The notes under the pieces: model-generated | Told to the model about the DNA's origin: nothing | The model's database searches: none | What the model saw: the letters and a program-made list of their open reading frames with translations, nothing else | Translations under genes and position numbers: made by a program | Shown: positions 37,819-46,616 of the stretch, in pieces | Position numbering within the stretch: position 1 is the first letter of the stretch | Layout of the letters: the number at the start of each line of letters is the position of its first letter | DNA from: Acidobacteriota bacterium | GTDB lineage: Bacteria > Acidobacteriota > Terriglobia > Terriglobales > Acidobacteriaceae | Length of the DNA stretch: 64,000 nucleotides | Reading direction: 5' to 3' | Assembly (NCBI GenBank): GCA_021792135.1 | Contig: JAJYVF010000003.1 | Span: 62,001-126,000 of the forward strand

Positions 37819-39023
37819 AGATCATCAGCGCCTCCGTCAACGTCTGCTCGCCCGGCCGCAATTTTGTCACCCTGAAGATCGAGACCGATGAGGGTATCTA
37901 TGGTCTCGGCGACGCCACCCTGAACGGGCGCGAGCTGGCGGTCGCCAGCTATCTCAGCGATCATGTGACCCCCTGTATCCTCGGGCGGGATCCTTTTCAG
38001 ACCGAAGACATCTGGCAGTATCTCTATCGCGGAGCTTACTGGCGCCGCGGCCCGGTCACGATGGCCGCCGTCGGCGCCGTCGATATGGCTCTGTGGGACA
38101 TTAAAGGCAAGGCGCTCAACACACCGATCTACAACCTGCTCGGCGGCAGGAGCCGCGAGGGCGTGCTGGTCTATGCGCACGCGCACGGCAGAGATATTGA
38201 AGAGGCCGTTGACGATGTAGCCCGTCACCGGGAGATGGGCTACCGAGCCATCCGTGTGCAAAGCGGCATCCCGGGCCTCGATGCCACCTACGGCGTCCCC
38301 CAAGGCAGCCAGCCTTACGAGCCCGCCGAGCGCGGCCTGCCTTCCGAGAGCCGCTGGTCAACAGAGAAGTATCTGAACCACGTGCCCAGACTCTTTGCCC
38401 GCGTGCGCGAACGGTTTGGGGAAGACCTGCAGCTGCTCCACGACTGCCATCATCGGCTCGCGCCCATTGAGGCCGCACGGCTCGGGAAGGAACTGGAGCC
38501 CTTTCATCTTTTCTGGCTCGAAGATCCGGTTCCGGCGGAATTCCAGGAGGGCTTTCGCGTCATTCGCGAGCACTCCACCACGCCCATCGCCACCGGTGAG
38601 GTGATGAACTCCGTCTGGGACGTGCACGAATTGATCCGTAACCAGTGGATCGACTACGCGCGTCTGACTCTGACGCATGCCGGCGGCTTCACCCCGATGA
38701 AGAAGATCGCTGACTTTGCCGCGCTCTATCACGTGAAAACCGGATGCCACGGGCCTACCGATCTGTCGCCCGTATGCCTGGCCGCGGCGCTGCATTTCGA
38801 TTTGGCCATTCACAACTTCGGCATCCAGGAACATATGCCCCACTGCGCCGAAACCGACGAAGTCTTCCCGCACGCTTATCGCTTCCAGGACGGCTATATG
38901 GTTCCCGGCGATGTTCCCGGTCTCGGTGTCGATCTGGATGAGAAGCTCGCCGCGCAATATCCTTATCAGCGGGCTTATCTGCCTGTCCTGCGCAAGCTGG
39001 ACGGGACCTTGTGGGATTGGTAG
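37815..39023 (+). CDS. manD: Enolase-superfamily D-mannonate dehydratase (ManD family)
   Basis: 402 aa. Dehydrates D-mannonate (or gluconate in low-activity relatives) to 2-keto-3-deoxygluconate, feeding the hexuronate pathway. Seen: N-terminal capping domain, [45 protein letters not shown] (catalytic Arg position) with a following Tyr, [11 protein letters not shown] (metal Asp and catalytic His), [12 protein letters not shown] and ATGEVMNS (metal Glu residues), and [10 protein letters not shown]. Pairing with a glucuronidase supports the mannonate role. The other steps (UxaC, UxuB) are not in the window. Confidence 0.9.
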   Translation: MKIISASVNVCSPGRNFVTLKIETDEGIYGLGDATLNGRELAVASYLSDHVTPCILGRDPFQTEDIWQYLYRGAYWRRGPVTMAAVGAVDMALWDIKGKALNTPIYNLLGGRSREGVLVYAHAHGRDIEEAVDDVARHREMGYRAIRVQSGIPGLDATYGVPQGSQPYEPAERGLPSESRWSTEKYLNHVPRLFARVRERFGEDLQLLHDCHHRLAPIEAARLGKELEPFHLFWLEDPVPAEFQEGFRVIREHSTTPIATGEVMNSVWDVHELIRNQWIDYARLTLTHAGGFTPMKKIADFAALYHVKTGCHGPTDLSPVCLAAALHFDLAIHNFGIQEHMPHCAETDEVFPHAYRFQDGYMVPGDVPGLGVDLDEKLAAQYPYQRAYLPVLRKLDGTLWDW

Positions 39024-39106
39024 CAACAATGGATTTCCGGCGGCCCGATGAGCAGGGACGCCGATCGATAACGCAGGCGCGAACTTCTGCCGGAAGGAGT
39101 TGTACA

Positions 39107-41806
39107 TTGTCCGTTCCACACTCTGCTCGCTGGATCGCCCTCCTCTGCGCCGGCCTCATGCCGGCAGTCCCTGCTCGGCCATCTTCGGCCGGATCACGCG
39201 CGGGGCAAATCTGGTTCGACTCGTCGCTGCCCATCGACAAGCGCGTCGATGCGCTCGTTTCGGCGATGACCCTCCAGGAAAAAGTCTCGCAGATGGTGAA
39301 CCATGCCGCTGGCATTCCCCGTCTGGGCGTCCCCGAATACGACTACTGGAGCGAAGGTCTGCACGGCATTGCCCGCTCGGGCTACGCGACGCACTTTCCG
39401 CAGGCCATCGGCCTGGCCGCGACCTGGGATACAAGCCTGCAGCACCAGATCGCGACGGTTATTTCGACCGAAGCCCGTGCCAAATACAACCAGGCGATCC
39501 GCGACAACCTGCACAGCATCTACTTCGGCCTCACCATCTGGTCGCCCAACATCAACATCTTCCGCGACCCGCGCTGGGGACGAGGTCAGGAAACCTACGG
39601 CGAAGATCCATTCCTGACCGGCCGCATGGGGCTGGCCTTCGTGACCGGCCTCCAGGGCAATGATCCGAAGTATTTGCGCGCCATCTCGACGCCCAAGCAC
39701 TTCGCCGTACACAGCGGGCCGGAGCCGCTGCGGCACAGGTTCAATGTCGATGTCTCGCCGCAGGATCTGGGAGCCACTTATCTGCCGGCTTTTCGCACCA
39801 CCATCCTGGAGGGCCATGCCGACTCGCTGATGTGCGCCTATAACGCCATCGACGGCGTGCCCGCCTGCGCCAACACCATGCTTCTCCAGCAACATCTGCG
39901 AGACGACTGGCACTTCCAGGGATTCGTGACCTCCGACTGCGGCGCCATCGACGACTTCTACTCCCCCGACGGCCACCATTATTCGCCGGATGCCGCTCAC
40001 GCCAGCGCGGCCGCCGTGAAAGCCGGTACCGATACGAACTGCGGGGACACCTATCTGGCGCTGGTGCAGGCCGTGCAGGAAAGGCTGATTCCGGAGTCGG
40101 ACATCGATCGGGCGGTGCGGCGCCTCTTTACCGCGCGCATGCGGCTGGGCCTGTTCGATCCGCCGTCGGAAGTGCCGTACGCCAGGATCCCCTACTCGGT
40201 CGTCGACTCACCCGAGCATCGTGCCCTCGCGCTGAAGACAGCTGAAGAAGCCATCGTGCTGCTGAAGAATGACGGCACGTTACCGCTCAAACCGGACCTG
40301 AAGCGCATCGCGGTAGTCGGTCCCAATGCTGCTTCGCTCCCGGCCATTGAAGGCAATTACAACGCGATCCCGTCCCATCCTTCGCTGCCCGTGGACGGCA
40401 TCGAGCAGGCGCTGCGCGGCAGGGCCACCGTCGCCTATGCCCAGGGATCAGCCTACGTCGAGGGCTTGCCGATCGTGGTTCCGCGCACCGTGCTGCATCC
40501 GGCCAGGGGATCGCGCGAGGACGGGCTCAAAGGCGAATACTTCGCCAACCCGCGCTTCTCCGGAACGCCCGCGGTAACCCGGGTCGACAAACAGATCGAA
40601 TTTGACTGGGATGCCGCGAAGCCAGTCCCCAGTCTTCCCCGCACGGGTTTCAGCGTACGCTGGACCGGGACCTTCACGCCGCCGGCATCCGGCCGGTACA
40701 GCTTTTCCATTCGCCGCCCCGGCGAATGTGATCGCTGCGAGGATCGGGTCTCGTACGTTCTCTGGTTCGACGGCAAGGAAGTCTATAACAGCGCAATCCA
40801 GCAGACGCAGAAACGCGGCCGCGCCACTCCCCCGGTCCAGGTGAACCTGACCGACACCTCCGAGCACGCTATCCGCATCGACTATGTCTTCAAGGCTCCG
40901 CTCTTCGGCGCCGGGATCGCGCTGCAGTGGGAGGCACCCGCGGAGGCTCTGCGGGCTGAGGCGGTTCGCGCGGCGCAGAATTCCGCCGTGATCCTGGCAT
41001 TTGTCGGCCTCTCGCCGAATCTCGAGGGCGAAGAGATGCCCGTGCACGTCGAAGGTTTCGACGGCGGCGACCGCACCGATATCGACCTGCCGAAGACGCA
41101 GCAGGAGCTGCTCGATGCCCTCGCGGCCACGGGCAGACCTGTCGTGGTGGTGCTGATGAGCGGCAGCGCCGTCGCCATGAACTGGGCTCAGCAGCACGCT
41201 GCTGCGCTGGTCGAGGCCTGGTATCCCGGCGAGGCCGGAGGCGAAGCCATCGCGGATATCCTCACCGGCAAAGTAAATCCGTCAGGCCGCCTGCCCATCA
41301 CCTTCTACGCCTCCGATCAGCAGCTGCCGCCCTTTGCCGACTACAGCATGAAGGGCCGCACCTATCGCTACCTCGAGGGCGACCCTCTGTATCGGTTCGG
41401 GTACGGCCTCAGTTACACCACCTTCCGCTACTCCGATCTGAAGCTGTCGGCCAAATCCCTCGAAGCCGGTGAGCCGCTCACCGCCGACGTGACCGTGACC
41501 AATACTGGTGATCGTGCTGGAGACGAAGTAGCTGAGCTTTACCTCGTCCCTCCCCACGGCGACGGCTATCCGCTGCGCAGCCTCGAGGGCTTCCATCGCG
41601 TTTACCTTGAGCAGCACGCCAGCGCGACTGTCCACTTCGATCTGGATCCGCGCGAGCTGAGCGAGGTTGATCCGAATGGACACCGCGCCGTTCCCGCGGG
41701 AGATTATCAGCTCTTTGTCGGGGGCAGCTCGCCCGGCGGCGAAACCGGCTCAAACGGCGTGCAGGCCCGATTCACCATCGCCGGAGAGAAGAGCCTGCCG
41801 GAATAG
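39107..41806 (+). CDS. Secreted GH3 beta-glycosidase with PA14 domain (xylosidase-like)
   Basis: 899 aa. Start TTG 39107 is preferred: AAGGAG lies 7 bp upstream, and it gives a signal peptide (ARWIALLCAGLMPAVPA); the in-frame ATG at 39011 overlaps manD. GH3 N-terminal barrel with the nucleophile Asp in FVTSDCGAIDDFY, PKHFAVHSGPE, then the (alpha/beta)6 domain split by a PA14 insert (about residues 465-615: DGLKGEYFANPRFSG...YVLWFDGKEVYN), and a C-terminal fibronectin III-like domain. The architecture is that of beta-xylosidase/beta-glucosidase family members, fitting xylan breakdown with GH67. Confidence 0.92.
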   Translation: MSVPHSARWIALLCAGLMPAVPARPSSAGSRAGQIWFDSSLPIDKRVDALVSAMTLQEKVSQMVNHAAGIPRLGVPEYDYWSEGLHGIARSGYATHFPQAIGLAATWDTSLQHQIATVISTEARAKYNQAIRDNLHSIYFGLTIWSPNINIFRDPRWGRGQETYGEDPFLTGRMGLAFVTGLQGNDPKYLRAISTPKHFAVHSGPEPLRHRFNVDVSPQDLGATYLPAFRTTILEGHADSLMCAYNAIDGVPACANTMLLQQHLRDDWHFQGFVTSDCGAIDDFYSPDGHHYSPDAAHASAAAVKAGTDTNCGDTYLALVQAVQERLIPESDIDRAVRRLFTARMRLGLFDPPSEVPYARIPYSVVDSPEHRALALKTAEEAIVLLKNDGTLPLKPDLKRIAVVGPNAASLPAIEGNYNAIPSHPSLPVDGIEQALRGRATVAYAQGSAYVEGLPIVVPRTVLHPARGSREDGLKGEYFANPRFSGTPAVTRVDKQIEFDWDAAKPVPSLPRTGFSVRWTGTFTPPASGRYSFSIRRPGECDRCEDRVSYVLWFDGKEVYNSAIQQTQKRGRATPPVQVNLTDTSEHAIRIDYVFKAPLFGAGIALQWEAPAEALRAEAVRAAQNSAVILAFVGLSPNLEGEEMPVHVEGFDGGDRTDIDLPKTQQELLDALAATGRPVVVVLMSGSAVAMNWAQQHAAALVEAWYPGEAGGEAIADILTGKVNPSGRLPITFYASDQQLPPFADYSMKGRTYRYLEGDPLYRFGYGLSYTTFRYSDLKLSAKSLEAGEPLTADVTVTNTGDRAGDEVAELYLVPPHGDGYPLRSLEGFHRVYLEQHASATVHFDLDPRELSEVDPNGHRAVPAGDYQLFVGGSSPGGETGSNGVQARFTIAGEKSLPE

Positions 41807-41835
41807 GATCAGGTTCGAGGCGGTAACGGGTTTGC

Positions 41836-42744
41836 TCAGGCAGAGGCCGGACGCGCCGCAAACCGGCCTATCACGGTATCAAGCGCCTGTTCCCACGCTG
41901 GCAGTTGCACGCCGAAGCGCGTCCGCAGCTTCTCGCAGGAGAGCACCGAGTTGTGCGGCCTGCGTGCCGGTGTGGGATATTCGCTCGATGCGATGGGCAA
42001 TACGCGAGGAGCCCTTCCGTCGAGCAGCGCCTGCGCCCGCGCAAAGATCGCCTGAGCAAAGCCGCACCACGAAACCGCCCCCGAGCAGGTCATGTGATAC
42101 ACCCCGGCCCACTCCTGTTCGCCGGCCTTTCCGCTCAGAACAGCATCGACCACCGCGCGCGTGGCATCGGCGATGGCGATGGATGTCGTGGGCGCGCCGC
42201 GCTGATCGTCCACGATTTTCAGCTCGTCGCGCTGCCGCCCCAGACGCAGCATCGTGAAGAGGAAGTTATGCCCGTGCGGCCCGTAGACCCAGCTGGTGCG
42301 AAAAATCAGAGTTCGCCCGCCAGCGCCCCGGATCGCCTCTTCGCCCGCCAGCTTGCTCGCGCCATAGAGATTCAGCGGATTGGTGGGATCCTCTTCGGCC
42401 CATGCCCCCGACTTCGATCCATCGAAGACATAATCGGTCGAATAATGCACCAGCAGGGCGTTCCGTCGCAGCGCCTCTTCGGCCATCACGCCGGGCGCAC
42501 GCCCATTGATGGCCATTGCCAGATCCCGTTCGGATTCCGCCTTATCGACCGCCGTGTAGGCAGCAGCATTGAGGATCACATCCGGCGCAACACGCTGAAT
42601 CGTGGCGCGAATCTGCTCTTCGGCCGTGAGGTCGACCTCCGTGCGCGCGCAGATGACAGTCTCACCCAGCCCGGAAAAGCTTCGCTGCAGCTCCGTGCCC
42701 ACCTGGCCTGATGAGCCGAAGATCAGAATTCTGGGCCCGTTCAA
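41836..42744 (-). CDS. rfbD: dTDP-4-dehydrorhamnose reductase
   Basis: 302 aa. Last enzyme of dTDP-L-rhamnose synthesis. Seen: ILIFGSSGQVGTELQRSF, DVILNAAAYTAVDKAESE, VHYSTDYVFDGSKSG and YGASKLAGEEAI (YxxxK), VYGPHGHNF. The order rfbB-rfbA-rfbC-rfbD runs on the minus strand with ATGA overlaps. It is convergent with the GH3 gene (29 bp gap). Confidence 0.96.
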   Translation of the reverse strand: MNGPRILIFGSSGQVGTELQRSFSGLGETVICARTEVDLTAEEQIRATIQRVAPDVILNAAAYTAVDKAESERDLAMAINGRAPGVMAEEALRRNALLVHYSTDYVFDGSKSGAWAEEDPTNPLNLYGASKLAGEEAIRGAGGRTLIFRTSWVYGPHGHNFLFTMLRLGRQRDELKIVDDQRGAPTTSIAIADATRAVVDAVLSGKAGEQEWAGVYHMTCSGAVSWCGFAQAIFARAQALLDGRAPRVLPIASSEYPTPARRPHNSVLSCEKLRTRFGVQLPAWEQALDTVIGRFAARPASA

Positions 42745-43286
42745 GGAAAGATCTCCGCATTCCGCAGCAGGGCGCCTTTGCGGTCTTTTTCCGAGACGAT
42801 CGCGTCATCGCCCGAGACCGGCCACGGAATGGCCAGGTCCGGATCGTTCCAGACAATGGTTCGCTCGCCCACCGGCGAATAGTAATCCGTCACTTTATAA
42901 GCAAAGCCGACAACATCGCTGAGAGCAACAAAGGCGTGCCCGAACCCCACAGGGATCCAGAGCATCACGCCATTGTCGCCTGTGATCTCCACGGCAACGT
43001 GCCTGCCGAGGGTCGGCGAGTTGCGGCGCAAATCGACCGCCACATCGAGGACCGCGCCGTGCGTTACCCGCACCAGCTTTCCCTGCGGCTGCACCGTCTG
43101 GTAATGAATGCCGCGAACCACATCCTTCCTGGAAAGAGAGAAATTATCCTGCGCCCAGGACGAAGGCAATCCGGCTTCGGCCATGGCGCGCGCGTTCCAG
43201 GTCTCCCAGAAGGCGCCGCGATCGTCGCGATAGATGGCCGGGGTGAGGATCAGAACCCCATTCAGCGAGGTCTCTTCGATCTTCAT
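42741..43286 (-). CDS. rfbC: dTDP-4-dehydrorhamnose 3,5-epimerase
   Basis: 181 aa cupin-fold epimerase. Seen: [37 protein letters not shown] with the catalytic His, [25 protein letters not shown] and [13 protein letters not shown]. The ATG at 43286 overlaps the rfbA stop by 4 bp; the in-frame extension to 43433 has no family similarity. Confidence 0.96.
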   Translation of the reverse strand: MKIEETSLNGVLILTPAIYRDDRGAFWETWNARAMAEAGLPSSWAQDNFSLSRKDVVRGIHYQTVQPQGKLVRVTHGAVLDVAVDLRRNSPTLGRHVAVEITGDNGVMLWIPVGFGHAFVALSDVVGFAYKVTDYYSPVGERTIVWNDPDLAIPWPVSGDDAIVSEKDRKGALLRNAEIFP

Positions 43287-44179
43287 AACTGAGTGGCTCC
43301 GGAGGCGAAGTGCGGCTCGCCCAGCAGGCCGAGCAGGTACTGGCCGTACCCGCTCCTGGCAACGTCCCTGGCCAGCGCGGCCATCTGTTCGGAGTCGATA
43401 TAGCCGAGCCGCCACGCGATCTCCTCGGGACACGCGATCTTCAGCCCCTGGCGGCGCTCAATGGTCTGGATAAACAGCCCCGCTTCGAAGAGGGAATCGT
43501 GCGTGCCGGTATCGAGCCACGCCATGCCGCGGCTCATCACCTGCACGTTGAGGCGTCCGGCTTCGAGATAGCGGCGGTTCAGGTCCGTGATCTCCAGCTC
43601 GCCGCGCGCCGAAGGCTCCAGCGAGGAAGCAATGCTCACTACATCGCGGTCGTAAAAATAGAGCCCGGTCACCGCGTAGCGGGAACGCGGCTTCTCCGGC
43701 TTCTCTTCAAGGCTGATGGCCTGTCCCGCGGCGTCGAATTCCACCACGCCGTAGCGCTCCGGGTCATGTACCGGATAGGCAAAGACGGTCGCGCCCTGCT
43801 GCAGGCCGGCTGCCTGCCGCAGTTGCTGCGAGAAGGACTGACCGTAGAAGATGTTGTCGCCCAGGATCAGCGCGCTGGTATCGCCGCCGATAAAATCCCG
43901 GCCGATCAGGAAGGCCTGCGCCAGCCCGTCGGGGTTGGGCTGGACGGCATACTGAATATCGATGCCCCACCGATGACCGTCGCCCAGCAGATCCGAAAAG
44001 CGCGCCGTATCCTGCGGTGTGGAGATGATCAGGATGTCGCGCAGCCCCGCCAGCATCAGCGTGCTCAGCGGGTAATAGATCATCGGCTTGTCGTAGACCG
44101 GCAGCAGCTGCTTGGAGATGACATGCGTCACCGGATAGAGGCGAGTGCCTGACCCGCCCGCGAGGATAATTCCCTTCAT
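43283..44179 (-). CDS. rfbA: Glucose-1-phosphate thymidylyltransferase
   Basis: 298 aa. Forms dTDP-glucose. Seen: [76 protein letters not shown] and [14 protein letters not shown]. The ATG at 44179 overlaps the rfbB stop by 4 bp. This gives a second nucleotide-sugar branch from glucose 1-phosphate beside the CDP branch. Confidence 0.97.
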   Translation of the reverse strand: MKGIILAGGSGTRLYPVTHVISKQLLPVYDKPMIYYPLSTLMLAGLRDILIISTPQDTARFSDLLGDGHRWGIDIQYAVQPNPDGLAQAFLIGRDFIGGDTSALILGDNIFYGQSFSQQLRQAAGLQQGATVFAYPVHDPERYGVVEFDAAGQAISLEEKPEKPRSRYAVTGLYFYDRDVVSIASSLEPSARGELEITDLNRRYLEAGRLNVQVMSRGMAWLDTGTHDSLFEAGLFIQTIERRQGLKIACPEEIAWRLGYIDSEQMAALARDVARSGYGQYLLGLLGEPHFASGATQL

Positions 44180-45261
44180 AGTGCCAGGCGCTCCGCGTAG
44201 TTGCGCTCCATCCAGTCCAGATACGCGCCGCTGCGGACATTCTCTGTCCATGCGCGATGATCCAGATACCAGCGCACCGTCTTGCGCAGACCGCTCTCGA
44301 ATCGTTCCAGGGGCGACCACCCCAGCTCGTCTGCAATCTTCGACGCGTTGATCGCGTAGCGGCGGTCATGTCCTGGCCGATCCTGCACAAAGCTGATCAG
44401 CCTTCGCCGCGGGCCGGCCGCGCTGTCCGGTGACATCTCGTCGACGAGGTCGCAGATGGTGCTGACTACGTCGATGTTCTTCCGCTCGCTGTTGCCCCCG
44501 ATGTTGTAGGTCTCGCCCACACGCCCCCGCTCCAGCGCCGCGCGAATAGCCGAGCAGTGGTCCTCGACAAAGAGCCAGTCGCGCACGTTGCCGCCATCGC
44601 CGTAGACGGGGAGCGGCTTGCCTTCAAGCGCGTTCAGAATCATCAGAGGGATCAGCTTCTCGGGAAACTGAAACGGCCCATAGTTGTTGGAGCAGTTGGT
44701 GGTCAGCACCGGCATTCGCCACGTGTGGTGGTAGGCGCGCGCCAGGTGATCCGAGGCAGCCTTGGATGCTGCATAAGGACTGTTCGGCGCATATGGCGTC
44801 GTTTCGCAGAAGGCCGGATCGCCCGCGCCCAGAGTGCCGTAAACCTCATCTGTCGAAACGTGCAGAAAACGGAATGCCTTCTTGTCTCGCTCCTCCAGCG
44901 TTGCCCAGTAGAGCTTCGCCTGTTCAAGAAGATTGAACGTGCCCTGCACGTTGGTGCGGATGAAGGCGTCCGGAGCGACAATCGAGCGGTCCACATGGCT
45001 CTCGGCTGCGAAGTGCACAATCGCCCGCGGCCGGTGCTCCCGCAGCAGGGAACCGATCAGCTCCGCGTCGCAGATGTCTCCGCGCACCAGCAGATGCCGC
45101 GCGTCATCCTTTACTGAGTCCAGGTTTGCAGGGTTCCCCGCATAGGTCAGAAGATCGAGGTTGACGACTGGCGTCCCCACCCGCTCGATCCACTGAAGGA
45201 CGAAGTTGGAGCCGATGAAGCCGGCTCCGCCGGTGACAAGAATGGTGTCGCGAAGATTCAT
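44176..45261 (-). CDS. rfbB: dTDP-glucose 4,6-dehydratase
   Basis: 361 aa extended SDR. Seen: [54 protein letters not shown] (YxxxK), [20 protein letters not shown] and [10 protein letters not shown]. First gene of the rfbBACD operon; its start lies 6 bp from the end of the Wzz gene, so all export and rhamnose genes are probably one transcript. Confidence 0.97.
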   Translation of the reverse strand: MNLRDTILVTGGAGFIGSNFVLQWIERVGTPVVNLDLLTYAGNPANLDSVKDDARHLLVRGDICDAELIGSLLREHRPRAIVHFAAESHVDRSIVAPDAFIRTNVQGTFNLLEQAKLYWATLEERDKKAFRFLHVSTDEVYGTLGAGDPAFCETTPYAPNSPYAASKAASDHLARAYHHTWRMPVLTTNCSNNYGPFQFPEKLIPLMILNALEGKPLPVYGDGGNVRDWLFVEDHCSAIRAALERGRVGETYNIGGNSERKNIDVVSTICDLVDEMSPDSAAGPRRRLISFVQDRPGHDRRYAINASKIADELGWSPLERFESGLRKTVRWYLDHRAWTENVRSGAYLDWMERNYAERLAL

Positions 45262-45267
45262 GAATTC

Positions 45268-46542
45268 TCAGGGGGTCAACCGGCTGCCTGGGGCGAGCGT
45301 ACGCTTCAGCAGGGCCAGTTTAGCATTCGAATCGGGATCGGCCTTCAGCCGAGCCCACCATGCCTTTGTCAGCGCCGCGAAAACTCCCAGGATGAACCCG
45401 ACAAACGTAGCACCAATCACGATCAGCGCTCGCTGCGGGAAGGATCGCCGGTCCGGTTTGATGGCCGGATCGACGATCTGAATGACCGACCCTTCCTTCG
45501 CCTCGTCCAGCTTCGCGATCTCGAATTGCTTTGCCAGGATCTCGAAGATCGTCTCGTAGTATCTTACGTCGCGCAGTTTCCTGAGGTACTCGAGGCCGGC
45601 TTGGGGCACCAGGCCTTTCGGAACGATCAGCGAATCGGGATTCTCCTCCGATCCGCCGAGCTTCGCCAGCTCCGCTCGCAGCCCGTCGAGCTCCTGCTGC
45701 GCCTGCATCAGCTGCGCGTTTTGTCCCGTAGCAAAGGTCTCGAGACCCGCGATCTGCACTTCCTTCCCGGTGATCTGAGCGCGAAGGTTCGCTGCCGACT
45801 CGACCAGCGCGGTGGCCTGGCTGTTGAGCTGGATCAGTCCGGTCGTCTGCTGCGTCCGTTTCAGCGCCTCCTCGGCATTGGTCAGGTTATCCTTGGCTTC
45901 TTCCAGCTGCTGCTGGAAGAAGAGGCGCCGCTGTCCCGCCTCGGTGATGGCGAGATGCTCGGTCAGGTGGTGGAATGCCTCCAGGTAAGCATTTGTCAGA
46001 TCTGCTGCCCGCTGCGGATCGTGGTCCTCGACCGAAACGTGGATCAGGTTATCCTTGCCATTGCCTTCCACTTTTGAGTGGTGCTCAAAAGCCTTGCGGG
46101 CGTCGGAAAGGTATTTGCACTTGTACTCCTTCATCAGGCCGAATTTCCTGATCACGGCGTCTTCAACGGTCTGGCTCCGGAACATGGCAACGTACATGTC
46201 ATTCGGGTTCCTGATGCCGAGGCTGCTGCCGGCGAGGGCTGCCATGGACCCGAGGCTGCCAAGCTGGGACGTAAGAATCGAGCCAAGGGAAGACTCCTGC
46301 CGCGGTGGCATCAGCACGGCCTTTGCGGTATAGGACTTGGGCAGGATCAGCGAAGCCACCACCGACACAACCGCAAATGTTGCCGTCACCGCAGCGATCA
46401 TCCGTTTGTGTTCGGCCAGAACGATGAGCAGGTCCAGCAGCGATATCTCATCGTCATCCGCGGGCTGCCCGGGCGGCCTGTGCGGAGGCCCTGGAGTCCC
46501 TGCCGATTCCGCGATCTCCGAAAACTGTGTATCTGTTGCCAT
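45268..46542 (-). CDS. Wzz-type polysaccharide chain-length/co-polymerase protein
   Basis: 424 aa. Two membrane helices flank a long periplasmic coiled-coil region: TM1 in MIAAVTATFAVVSVVASLILP (about 52-72) with the LLDLLIVLAEHKR lead, the proline-rich PxxP-like region and TM2 in ALIVIGATFVGFILGVFAAL (about 375-394). A DPAIKPDRRSFPQR motif precedes TM2 as in Wzz/Wzc N-terminal domains. There is no C-terminal tyrosine kinase. It controls chain length in Wzy-dependent systems. Confidence 0.88.
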   Translation of the reverse strand: MATDTQFSEIAESAGTPGPPHRPPGQPADDDEISLLDLLIVLAEHKRMIAAVTATFAVVSVVASLILPKSYTAKAVLMPPRQESSLGSILTSQLGSLGSMAALAGSSLGIRNPNDMYVAMFRSQTVEDAVIRKFGLMKEYKCKYLSDARKAFEHHSKVEGNGKDNLIHVSVEDHDPQRAADLTNAYLEAFHHLTEHLAITEAGQRRLFFQQQLEEAKDNLTNAEEALKRTQQTTGLIQLNSQATALVESAANLRAQITGKEVQIAGLETFATGQNAQLMQAQQELDGLRAELAKLGGSEENPDSLIVPKGLVPQAGLEYLRKLRDVRYYETIFEILAKQFEIAKLDEAKEGSVIQIVDPAIKPDRRSFPQRALIVIGATFVGFILGVFAALTKAWWARLKADPDSNAKLALLKRTLAPGSRLTP

Positions 46543-46579
46543 CAGACTCCAGGGGACCCATATCCCGGCGCGGACCTCT

Positions 46580-46596
46580 GACTGTATGTTACAGTC
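46580..46596. promoter_or_regulatory. Inverted repeat between the export genes
   Basis: 7-bp arms GACTGTA / TACAGTC around TGT, in the 74 bp between the Wza-like stop and the Wzz start. It is the only symmetric site in this junction; an operator or mRNA hairpin is possible, unproven. Confidence 0.35.
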
Positions 46597-46616
46597 TGAT
46601 CGCTGGCCATTGCCCC

